The translations under genes were made by a program, and so were the position numbers. A stretch of DNA of 64,000 nt from Nonomuraea thailandensis (lineage in GTDB: Bacteria; Actinomycetota; Actinomycetes; Streptosporangiales; Streptosporangiaceae): contig NZ_JAMZEB010000002.1 in NCBI RefSeq assembly GCF_024172165.1, positions 8,778,501-8,842,500 of the forward strand, in the 5' to 3' direction. This document shows, piece by piece, positions 54,700-62,066 of this stretch. Within the stretch, counting starts at the first letter, position 1. Every line of letters begins with the position of its first letter. The notes beneath the pieces were generated by a model. The model was not told the origin of the DNA. It saw only the letters and a program-made list of their open reading frames with translations, and did not search any database.

Positions 54700-55923
54700 A
54701 TGTCAACGCCAGCGATGGATGAGCCGCTGTTGAGCGTCCGCGGCTTTCGCAACCTGTTCCTGGCCGGCGCGGTGAGCCAGCTCGGATCCCAGATCAGCTA
54801 CGTCGCGCTGCCCCTGCTCGCCGTGACCGCGCTCGGGGCGGGCGCGGGCGAGGTCGGGCTCCTCGCGGCGCTCGGGACGCTCACCGTGCTGCTGCTCGGG
54901 CTGCCCGCCGGAGCCTGGGTGGACCGGGTGAGGCGGCGTCCCGTGATGATCGCCACCGACCTGCTGCGGGCCGGGGCGCTGCTGTCGATCCCGGTGGCGT
55001 GGTGGGGCGGATGGTTGTCGATGGGGCAGCTGTACCTGGTCGCGGTGCTCGTCGGGGCCGGGACACTGCTGTTCGACGTGGCCTCGTACAGCATCGTGCC
55101 GGCCTTGGTGGGGCGGGAGCGGCTGACGGCCGCGAACACGCTGCTGGTCGGGACCGGGGCCGGGATGGACGTGGCGGGGCGCAGCGCCGCCGGGGTGCTC
55201 GTGCAGGTGGCGGGCGCGCCGGTGGCGATCCTGCTGGACGCGCTGAGCTACCTGTGGTCCGCGGCCTGGCTGCGCGGCGTCGCCGAACCCCGGACGACGG
55301 CGCGGGAGCCCGACCCGATGGGAAGGCGGATCGCCGAAGGCGTCCGGTTCCTCTTCGGCAACCCGATCCTCGTCACGGCCCTGCTCCAGGGCACCATGGC
55401 CAACCTGGCGTTCCCGCTCTGCTCCGTCCTGCTCCCGGTCGTCATCGTGCGGCAGCTCGGCCAGCCCGAGTGGGTGCTCGGGGCGTACCTGGCCGTGGGC
55501 GGGCTCGGCGTGCTGGCGGGATCGTCGTCGGCGCACGCCATCGGCCGCCGGCTCGGCACCGGGCGCGCCGCCTGGCTCACCAGCCTCGTCACCACGCCCG
55601 CCGCGATCGTCGTGCCGTTCCTGAGCGCGGGCGGGCCGTGGGTGTGGGCGAGCGCGGTGGCGTGGTTCGTGCTGACGTTCCGTACCGGGCTCAACAACGT
55701 GCTGCTCGTCAGCCTGCGGCAGCGGGTCACGCCCGACGCCATGCTGGGCAGGATGACGGCGACGATGCGGCTGCTCCTGACGGGCGCGCTCGGAGCGGGC
55801 GGGCTGCTCGCCGCCGCCGTCGGCGAGCTGTGGGGCACCGGCCCCGCGCTGGCGCTGGGCGCGGCCGTCATGGCCCTGAGCTGGCTGCCGTACGTACGCT
55901 CGCCGCTGCGCCACGAGCCATGA
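54700..55923 (+). CDS. MFS exporter
   Basis: A 407-aa transporter with 12 predicted helices. It has the first-half motif GLPAGAWVDRVRRRPVMIAT (MFS motif A) and FAxA-type later segments. It resembles the enterobactin-exporter-like MFS_3 group. ATG 54700 follows the dyad above; GTG 54691 is possible. The substrate is unknown; control by the divergent ArsR-type protein is inferred. Confidence 0.88.
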   Translation: MSTPAMDEPLLSVRGFRNLFLAGAVSQLGSQISYVALPLLAVTALGAGAGEVGLLAALGTLTVLLLGLPAGAWVDRVRRRPVMIATDLLRAGALLSIPVAWWGGWLSMGQLYLVAVLVGAGTLLFDVASYSIVPALVGRERLTAANTLLVGTGAGMDVAGRSAAGVLVQVAGAPVAILLDALSYLWSAAWLRGVAEPRTTAREPDPMGRRIAEGVRFLFGNPILVTALLQGTMANLAFPLCSVLLPVVIVRQLGQPEWVLGAYLAVGGLGVLAGSSSAHAIGRRLGTGRAAWLTSLVTTPAAIVVPFLSAGGPWVWASAVAWFVLTFRTGLNNVLLVSLRQRVTPDAMLGRMTATMRLLLTGALGAGGLLAAAVGELWGTGPALALGAAVMALSWLPYVRSPLRHEP

Positions 55924-55981
55924 ACGGTGGTGTCTGATTTCCGCCAGTCAGTCTCCTTGGGGAGCGCATACTGTCGGAGAC

Positions 55982-57379
55982 ATGTCACCACTCGAGCTCG
56001 ATTTCGACTCCTGTTACCGGGCCGTCTCCGCCAGGGACTCCCGGTTCGACGGCCGTTTCTACACGGCGGTGACGACGACGCGCATCTACTGCCGCCCGAT
56101 CTGCCCGGCCCGTACGCCCTCGGCCCGCAACGTGCGCTTCTACCGGCACGCGGCGTCGGCGGAGGCCGCCGGGTTCCGCCCCTGCAAGCGCTGCCGGCCC
56201 GAGCTGTCGCCCGGCGACCCCGGCTGGGACCTGCGCGGCGACCTCGTCGGGCGGGCGCTGCGGCTGATCGACGACGGGGCCGCCGACGAGCAGGGCGTCG
56301 CCGGGCTCGCCCAGCGGCTGCACATCACCGAGCGGCACCTGCACCGGCTGTTCGTGACCGAGCTGGGGGTCGGGCCGCTGGCGGTGGCGCGCACCAAACG
56401 GCTGCTGCTGGCCAAGCAGCTGCTGACCGAGACGGGGCTGCCGGTGACGGAGGTGGCGTTCGCGGCGGGGTTCGGCAGCGTGCGGCAGTTCAACGCCACG
56501 ATGCGGGAGACGTACGGGTTCACGCCGAGCGAGCTGCGCGCCACGGCCGGGCCCCGGGCGGTCGAGGGCACCGGGGCGGCGACGCTGCGGCTGCGGCTGC
56601 ACCGGCGGGAACCGTACGACGTGGAGGGGGTGTTCGCCTTCCTCGCCTCCCGGGCGATCCCCGGGCTGGAGGTCGCCGACCACGCCTCCTACGCCAGAGC
56701 CGTGCCGGGCGGGACGATCACGCTCACCCCGCAGCGCGGGCACATCGCGCTGGACGTGGCCGTGGACGACACCCGCCAGCTCGCCCGCGTCGTGGCCCGC
56801 TGCCGCCGCCTCCTCGACCTGGACGCCGACCCCGAGGCCATCTCGGAGACCCTCGGCCACACCTCGCTCGGCCCGCTCGTCACGGCTCGGCCGGGGTTGC
56901 GGGTGCCGGGGGCGTTCGACGGGTTCGAGCTGGCCGTGCGCGCGGTCGTGGGCCAGCAGATCTCGGTGGCCGGCGCCCGCACGCTGCTCGGCCGCATCGT
57001 CGCCAGGGCCGCCGCGCCGGACGGTCTCTTCCCCACCCCCGCCCGGCTCCTGGACACCGACCTGACCGGCCTCGGCCTGACCAACCGCCGGATCGACACC
57101 CTCAAGGACCTCGCCGCCCGCCTCGAAGAGGGCCACCTCGACCTCGACGGCGGGCAGGACCCGGCGGAGGCGGTCACCGAACTCCTGGCTGTCCGCGGCA
57201 TCGGCCCGTGGACAGCCAGCTACATCGCCCTGCGCGCGCTGCGCGACCCGGACGCGTGGCCCACGGGCGACCTCGTCCTGAACAAGCGCATGGCCGCCCT
57301 GGGCATCCCCCAGGACCACATCGAGCGGTGGCGCCCGTGGCGGGCGTACGCCGCCCTGCACCTCTGGAGCTCCTCATGA
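55982..57379 (+). CDS. Ada-AlkA fusion: methyl-phosphotriester sensor, AraC HTH and 3-methyladenine glycosylase
   Basis: A 465-aa, three-part protein. Residues about 5-75: Ada zinc/methyl-acceptor domain with RIYCRPICPAR and FRPCKRCRPE (four Cys). Residues about 90-185: AraC-type HTH (LAQRLHITERHLHRLFVTEL; VTEVAFAAGFGSVRQFNATM). Residues about 195-465: AlkA_N plus HhH-GPD glycosylase (VVGQQISVAGARTLLGR; VRGIGPWTASYIALRALRDP with the catalytic Asp). It senses methylated phosphate, switches on repair genes and removes alkylated bases. It overlaps ogt by 4 bp. Confidence 0.93.
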   Translation: MSPLELDFDSCYRAVSARDSRFDGRFYTAVTTTRIYCRPICPARTPSARNVRFYRHAASAEAAGFRPCKRCRPELSPGDPGWDLRGDLVGRALRLIDDGAADEQGVAGLAQRLHITERHLHRLFVTELGVGPLAVARTKRLLLAKQLLTETGLPVTEVAFAAGFGSVRQFNATMRETYGFTPSELRATAGPRAVEGTGAATLRLRLHRREPYDVEGVFAFLASRAIPGLEVADHASYARAVPGGTITLTPQRGHIALDVAVDDTRQLARVVARCRRLLDLDADPEAISETLGHTSLGPLVTARPGLRVPGAFDGFELAVRAVVGQQISVAGARTLLGRIVARAAAPDGLFPTPARLLDTDLTGLGLTNRRIDTLKDLAARLEEGHLDLDGGQDPAEAVTELLAVRGIGPWTASYIALRALRDPDAWPTGDLVLNKRMAALGIPQDHIERWRPWRAYAALHLWSSS

Positions 57380-57888
57380 TCGCTGCTCAGCTCGTCCCGA
57401 CGCCGGTGGGCCCGCTGGCCCTGCTTGCCCGCGAGGGAGTGCTCGTCGCGGCCGGCTTCACCGCCGACCCGACGGAGATGTTCGTCCGGCTCACGCCCGC
57501 GCTCCAGGCCGAGGGCCTGGAGGTCGTGGACGATCTCGGCCTGGCCGCCGAGGCCACCCGCGCCTACTTCGCCGGGGACCTGGACGCGCTGGACGCCGTC
57601 CCGGTCTCGCAGCCCGGCTCAGCCACGCGTAAGCGGCTGCATGCGGCGTTGCGGGAGGTCAAGGCGGGGACGACCGTTTCGTACGCGGAGCTGGCGGAGC
57701 GGGCGGGGATGCCCAAGACGGCGGCTCGGGCGGCTGGGTCCGCGTGTGCGCAGAACCTGATCGCGCCGTTCGTACCTTGCCATCGGGTGTTGCCCAGCTC
57801 GGGGGGATATGGGGGGTACTACTACGGCGTACCGGTGAAGGAGTGGCTGATCGCTCACGAAAACGGAGGAATTGCTAACTCCATGTGA
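57376..57888 (+). CDS. ogt: Methylated-DNA-[protein]-cysteine S-methyltransferase
   Basis: A 170-aa suicide enzyme that takes the methyl group from O6-methylguanine. The acceptor Cys is in the NLIAPFVPCHRVLPSSG motif; the helix-turn-helix YAELAERAGMPKTAARAAGS and the C-terminal GYYYGVPVKEWLI are typical. ATG 57376 overlaps the upstream stop as ATGA, so it belongs to an alkylation-response operon. Confidence 0.95.
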   Translation: MIAAQLVPTPVGPLALLAREGVLVAAGFTADPTEMFVRLTPALQAEGLEVVDDLGLAAEATRAYFAGDLDALDAVPVSQPGSATRKRLHAALREVKAGTTVSYAELAERAGMPKTAARAAGSACAQNLIAPFVPCHRVLPSSGGYGGYYYGVPVKEWLIAHENGGIANSM

Positions 57889-57898
57889 TGGAGCGACA

Positions 57899-57912
57899 AC
57901 ATTCGGTAATGT
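57899..57912. promoter_or_regulatory. Small palindrome upstream of the Rpn gene
   Basis: ACATTCGGTAATGT is a perfect 5-bp dyad around CGGT, just 7 bp before the ATG at 57920 and right after the ogt stop. It may be an operator or may overlap the -10 of a short-leader promoter. Confidence 0.35.
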
Positions 57913-57919
57913 GTTCGCC

Positions 57920-58801
57920 ATGTCGCCGACATTAGAACATGAGTACCTAATCGAGCTCGTCCGCAACCGCCCATCTCTGGTCACTTTCCTGCTGGCGGAG
58001 ATGGGCGTCGCCGTTCCGGCCTTCGATGAGCTGACGCTGGGAAACACCGACTTCACCGACTGCAGACCTACGGAGTATCGCGCCGACTCGGTGGTCGTCA
58101 TGACCCAAGGCGGAGAGACGGTGCACGCCGTGGTGCTGGAGATCCAAAGAGCGCCCGACAAGCGCAAACAATGGTCCTGGCCGGTCTATCTGAGCACGCT
58201 CCGGGCACGTACGAAGTGCCCGGTGGTGCTCCTGGTCTTCTGCCAGGACGCCGCGACAGCCAGGGCCTGCTCGGAAGCCATCGACATGGGACATCCAGGA
58301 TGGGTACTCAGACCCATCGTCGTGAGCTCGAAGGACGTGCCCGAGATCATCGACGCCACACAAGCCTCCGCCAACGCCGAACTGGCCACCCTCTCGGTGA
58401 TCACCCACTGCAACGACGGGACTGAACGTCTTCACAAGATCTTGCACGCATATGTCCAGGCCATCGTGCAAGGCCCGAGGGACCGGCCAAGCTATATTGA
58501 GCTTGTACTCAGCTCGGTGCCCCGGCCCATCGGCAAGATCATCTGCAAGGAGCTCGAGATGAGCGTAGACATCGAACACCTGATGGACTACCCCTTCGTC
58601 CGCCAATGGGTCGAACAGGGCGAGGCCAAGGGCGAGGCCAAGGGCGAGGCCAAGGCCATCCTCGTCATCCTCGACAAGCGGGGCGTTCCCGTTCCGCACG
58701 AAACACAGGAACGCATCCTGGCCTGCACCGACCAGGCAACCCTGACGACATGGATCGGCAGAGCCGTCACAGCCACCAGCGTCGACGAACTGTTCGACTG
58801 A
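57920..58801 (+). CDS. Rpn-family PD-(D/E)xK protein
   Basis: A 293-aa protein resembling the Rpn/transposase-like nuclease group that is greatly expanded in Streptosporangiales. It begins MSPTLEHEYLIELVRNRPSL. The PD-(D/E)xK core is FTDCRPTEYRADSVVVM (Asp) and HAVVLEIQRAPDKRKQWSWP (ExQ in place of ExK). Near the C-terminus, three perfect GEAK repeats (12-bp GGCGAGGCCAAG units, about 58619-58654) precede a helical tail. No ribosome binding site precedes the ATG. Rpn proteins promote DNA breakage or recombination in E. coli; the role here is unknown. Confidence 0.85.
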   Translation: MSPTLEHEYLIELVRNRPSLVTFLLAEMGVAVPAFDELTLGNTDFTDCRPTEYRADSVVVMTQGGETVHAVVLEIQRAPDKRKQWSWPVYLSTLRARTKCPVVLLVFCQDAATARACSEAIDMGHPGWVLRPIVVSSKDVPEIIDATQASANAELATLSVITHCNDGTERLHKILHAYVQAIVQGPRDRPSYIELVLSSVPRPIGKIICKELEMSVDIEHLMDYPFVRQWVEQGEAKGEAKGEAKAILVILDKRGVPVPHETQERILACTDQATLTTWIGRAVTATSVDELFD

Positions 58802-58852
58802 TCGACCCGCGGGGCCGGCACGGCACCCCCGCCGTGCCGACCCTGATCGCGT

Positions 58853-60007
58853 TCAGGCAGGCACCAGCCGCCGGGCCTGCATACCCGCCGCCCCCGCGAC
58901 GACCAGCCCCACCAGGCCCAGCAAGGCGGCCGTCCAGGCGGGGGCCGTGTAGCCGAGGCCTGCGTCGATGGTGAGGCCCGCGGCGAACGAGCCGATGGCG
59001 TTGCCCAGGTTGAAGGCGCCGATGTTGGCGGCCGAGGCCAGCGTGGGGGCGCCTGCGGCGGTGTCCAGGACGCGGGTCTGGAGGGGCGGGACGGTGGCGA
59101 AGGCGGCCACGCCGAAGAGGGTGATGGCCACGACGAAGGCGATCTGGCTGGACGAGACGAGGGCCACCACGACGGCCAGGATGGTGAGCAGGCCCACCGA
59201 GCCGTAGATGGACGGCATGACGGCCCGGTCGGCGAGCTTGCCGCCGATGAGGTTGCCGGCCACGAGGCCGACGCCGAACAGGGCCATCACCACCGGCACC
59301 GCCCCCGGCGAGAAGCCGCCGACGCCGGTCATGATCGGCGCGATGAAGGTGATGACGGCGAAGACGGGCGCGAAGCCGAAGACGGTCATGGCGAGCGCCA
59401 GCCAGACGCCGGCCTTGCGGAACGTCGCGAGCTCGCGCAGCAGGCCGCCGCCGGAGGGCCGCGGCTGGCGCGGCACGAGGGCCAGGACGCCGATGAGACC
59501 GGCCACGCCGATGGCGACCACGACCCAGAACGTGGCCCGCCAGCCGAACGCCTGCCCGATCCACGTCCCCAGCGGCACGCCGAGCACGTTGGCCAGTGTC
59601 AGGCCGGTGAACATCAGGGCGATCGCGCTGGCCCGCTTCTGCGGCGCCACCAGGTCGGCGGCCACGACGGAGCCGACCCCGAAGTAGGCGCCGTGGGCGA
59701 AGGCGGCCAGGAAGCGGCCGGTCATGAGCACGCCGTACGAGGGGGCCAGCGCCGACAGCAGGTTGCCCACGATGAAGAGCACCATCAGGGCCAGCAGCAT
59801 GGTCTTGCGCGACAGCCGCCCGCCGAGCATGGTCAGCGGCGGCCCGCCGACGGCCACGCCGAGGGCGTACCCGGAGACGAGCAGGCCCGCGGCCGGGATC
59901 GTCACGCCGAAGTCCGCGGCCAGCTCGGGCAGCAGCCCGTTGATGATGAACTCCGTGGTTCCGATGCCGAAGGCGCTGATCGCGAGGGCGAACAGGGCGA
60001 GAGGCAT
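58853..60007 (-). CDS. MFS exporter (arabinose-efflux-like)
   Basis: A 384-aa transporter with 12 helices. It has LPLALFALAISAFGIGTTEF and IINGLLPELAADFGVT at the N-terminus, the usual start of this drug/sugar exporter group, and GGRLSRKTMLLALMVLFIVG (motif A). It is divergent from a MarR gene with a palindromic operator in between. The substrate is unknown. Confidence 0.92.
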   Translation of the reverse strand: MPLALFALAISAFGIGTTEFIINGLLPELAADFGVTIPAAGLLVSGYALGVAVGGPPLTMLGGRLSRKTMLLALMVLFIVGNLLSALAPSYGVLMTGRFLAAFAHGAYFGVGSVVAADLVAPQKRASAIALMFTGLTLANVLGVPLGTWIGQAFGWRATFWVVVAIGVAGLIGVLALVPRQPRPSGGGLLRELATFRKAGVWLALAMTVFGFAPVFAVITFIAPIMTGVGGFSPGAVPVVMALFGVGLVAGNLIGGKLADRAVMPSIYGSVGLLTILAVVVALVSSSQIAFVVAITLFGVAAFATVPPLQTRVLDTAAGAPTLASAANIGAFNLGNAIGSFAAGLTIDAGLGYTAPAWTAALLGLVGLVVAGAAGMQARRLVPA

Positions 60008-60027
60008 AGAATTCTCCTCAGACGACG

Positions 60028-60064
60028 TTAGTGAGCGTGGACATTATTTGCACACGCCGACTAA
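60028..60064. promoter_or_regulatory. Palindromic MarR operator
   Basis: TTAGTGAGCGTG and CACGCCGACTAA form a 37-bp imperfect palindrome centred on an A+T-rich ACATTATTTGCA. It lies between the MFS and MarR genes, so one repressor could control both. Confidence 0.65.
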
Positions 60065-60098
60065 CTGACCATACAACCATGCCGGAGGAGGCTGTCAC

Positions 60099-60530
60099 AT
60101 GCCCATCGCCGATGACGCCGTCGAGGCACGTGCCCAGGGCTGGCGCACCCTCGCGGCGCTGCACGCCAAGATCGAGGACCGGCTGGAGAAGTGCCTGCAG
60201 AAGGAGCACGAGCTCAGCGTGAGCGAGTACACCGTGCTCGACGCGCTGGCCAGGCAGGACGGCTGGCACATGCGCATGCAGCAGCTCGCCAGGGCCGTGG
60301 TGCTCAGCCAGAGCGCGACCACGCGCCTGGTGACCCGGCTGGAGAACCGCGGGCTGCTGCACCGCTACCTGTGCGAGGACGACCGCCGCGGCATCTACTC
60401 CGAGGTCACGCCGGCCGGGCGCGAGCTGCTGGAGCGGGCGCGGCCGACGCACGACACCGTGCTGAAGGAGGTGCTGGACGAGGCGGCACAGGAGCCGGAG
60501 CTGGCCCCGCTGGCCGCCGTTCTCTCCTGA
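60099..60530 (+). CDS. MarR-family regulator
   Basis: A 143-aa dimeric repressor. The winged helix is readable (MQQLARAVVLSQSATTRLVT, then the wing RYLCEDDRRGIYSEVTPAGR). GGAGGAGG precedes the ATG. It likely represses the divergent MFS gene and itself through the palindrome at 60028-60064; the ligand is probably a phenolic or drug-like compound (inference). Confidence 0.93.
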   Translation: MPIADDAVEARAQGWRTLAALHAKIEDRLEKCLQKEHELSVSEYTVLDALARQDGWHMRMQQLARAVVLSQSATTRLVTRLENRGLLHRYLCEDDRRGIYSEVTPAGRELLERARPTHDTVLKEVLDEAAQEPELAPLAAVLS

Positions 60531-60531
60531 C

Positions 60532-61470
60532 TCAGCCGGCGGGTGGCGTGACGTTGCTCTGGATCTCGCCGACCGGCACGTCGCGCGTGGTCTCCAGCTC
60601 CACGGGGTCGAACTGGAACGGCACCACGCCGCCCTGGGCCTGGATGTCCACCGGCCACACGGTGGTCACGGTGAGCGTGTACGTCTCGCGCGGCTGGTCG
60701 ATCGACGAGCGCAGGTACCGCACGCCGCAGGAGAACGCCGCGCCCTTCGCGTACGGCCTGCCCGCGGCCCCGCAACCGCTCTCGGTCACCTCCGCCCGCT
60801 CCGGCGTCGTCCCCGGGTCGATCCGGATGTCGTCGAGGGTCGCGACCAGGGTCACGCTCATGACGCCCGGCAGCTCGGCCGTGACGGTGCGGCGTCGCTC
60901 GTCCACGTCTTCGAGCCAGACCCAGGTGGGCAGATTGACGTAGCTCTTGGCGTCGGGATTCAGCTTGACGGCGGGCTCCGGAACGGTCAGCGCGGCACGG
61001 GCGATCTGGGCGAGCTGCTCGATCGTGAGGCCGGAGGGCGGCGCGGTGCCGGTGGGCACGAAGATGAACTGCTCCAGGTCGGTCCAGCAGGCCACGCCGT
61101 TGGGGTCGGCCTCGTTCAGCGCGGGCAGCCACCAGCGCCCGTCCTGCCCGAGCTTGTCCTTGAACTGCTGGATGAAGGCCTGGTGGCCCTCCTCGTCGAT
61201 GCGCGCCCGGTTCGCCGCGTCGCGGCCCTCGCCGCGCTGACGGAGCATCTCCTCGGGGGTGGGCCCGGGCTCGTACCAGCACGGTTGCGGGATGCGGTAG
61301 CCGTCACCGCTGCCGCCGACGTCACCGCTGACCCTGATACTGGTGTGTTTCCCCCTCCACCCCACCGTGTTGCCGCTCTGCTCCTTCTCCTGGGTGGTGT
61401 TCCCGCCGGGGCCCGGGACGGGGTCGAGGAGCAGCGGTGCCATCAGCAGGGCCGCTAGCCAGGCTTTCAT
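60532..61470 (-). CDS. Secreted protein of unknown function
   Basis: A 312-aa exported protein. It has an N-terminal signal (MKAWLAALLMAPLLLDPVPG), then a soluble domain with four cysteines (QPCWYEPG, VACWTDLE, SGCGAAG, FSCGVRY). Start 61470 was chosen because its ATG overlaps the preceding stop (ATGA) and AGAGAGA lies 8 bases upstream. It is the last of three coupled genes. I recognise no family, though similar proteins often sit near ATP/GTP-binding or BTAD-type genes in Streptosporangiales. Confidence 0.75.
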   Translation of the reverse strand: MKAWLAALLMAPLLLDPVPGPGGNTTQEKEQSGNTVGWRGKHTSIRVSGDVGGSGDGYRIPQPCWYEPGPTPEEMLRQRGEGRDAANRARIDEEGHQAFIQQFKDKLGQDGRWWLPALNEADPNGVACWTDLEQFIFVPTGTAPPSGLTIEQLAQIARAALTVPEPAVKLNPDAKSYVNLPTWVWLEDVDERRRTVTAELPGVMSVTLVATLDDIRIDPGTTPERAEVTESGCGAAGRPYAKGAAFSCGVRYLRSSIDQPRETYTLTVTTVWPVDIQAQGGVVPFQFDPVELETTRDVPVGEIQSNVTPPAG

Positions 61471-62066
61471 CGGGTGCATCTCTCTCTGGAGGGGACATAG
61501 GTCCTGATGCGCCACACCCCGTCGTCACCGCGACGGGCGGCCACGCTCTGGCCGTAGGGGGTGCGCAACCACTCGGGCTGGGGGCTGACGGCCTTCCCGG
61601 TACGGGTGGAGACCATCCGGACCCCCGATTCGTCCACACAGGCGTCGATCTGGGCGCCCTTGCCCACCCGCGCGCTGACTCGCAGGTCGTAGAGCCGCCC
61701 GACCCCGCGCATCGACCACCCCTCGGCGGCGAACGACTCCACCCACTCGCTGGCCTGCACCGCGGCGTCGAGTTCGAGGCCGTCCTTGTACGTGCGCCGC
61801 CGCTCCGCCACGGCCTTGCGGGTGCCGACGTACTGGTCGACCATGACCTTCAGCAGCGGGTCGGGGTTCGCGGGCCATTCGACGCGGGCCTTCAGGCCGT
61901 CGGCGACCTCGATCGTCTCGGGCCCGGACGACGACCGCTCCTCGGGCGCGGCCGGGGTGGCGCTCGCCACCCCGGCCGGAGCGCCCTCCCTCGGCCGGTA
62001 CGGCCGCTCCGGCGCCGCGCAGCCCGCCGCGAGCAGCAGGCACAGCACCATCGCCGCAGATCTCAT
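61467..62066 (-). CDS. Lipoprotein of unknown function
   Basis: A 199-aa protein with a lipobox (MVLCLLLAAGCAAPERP). An acidic linker follows, then a domain with ADGLKARVEWPANPDPLLKV and AVAERRRTYKDGLELDAAVQ that looks like a small mixed alpha/beta fold. ATG 62066 overlaps the BTAD gene stop (ATGA), and its own stop overlaps the next ATG; all three are coupled. Function unknown. Confidence 0.75.
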   Translation of the reverse strand: MRSAAMVLCLLLAAGCAAPERPYRPREGAPAGVASATPAAPEERSSSGPETIEVADGLKARVEWPANPDPLLKVMVDQYVGTRKAVAERRRTYKDGLELDAAVQASEWVESFAAEGWSMRGVGRLYDLRVSARVGKGAQIDACVDESGVRMVSTRTGKAVSPQPEWLRTPYGQSVAARRGDDGVWRIRTYVPSRERCTR

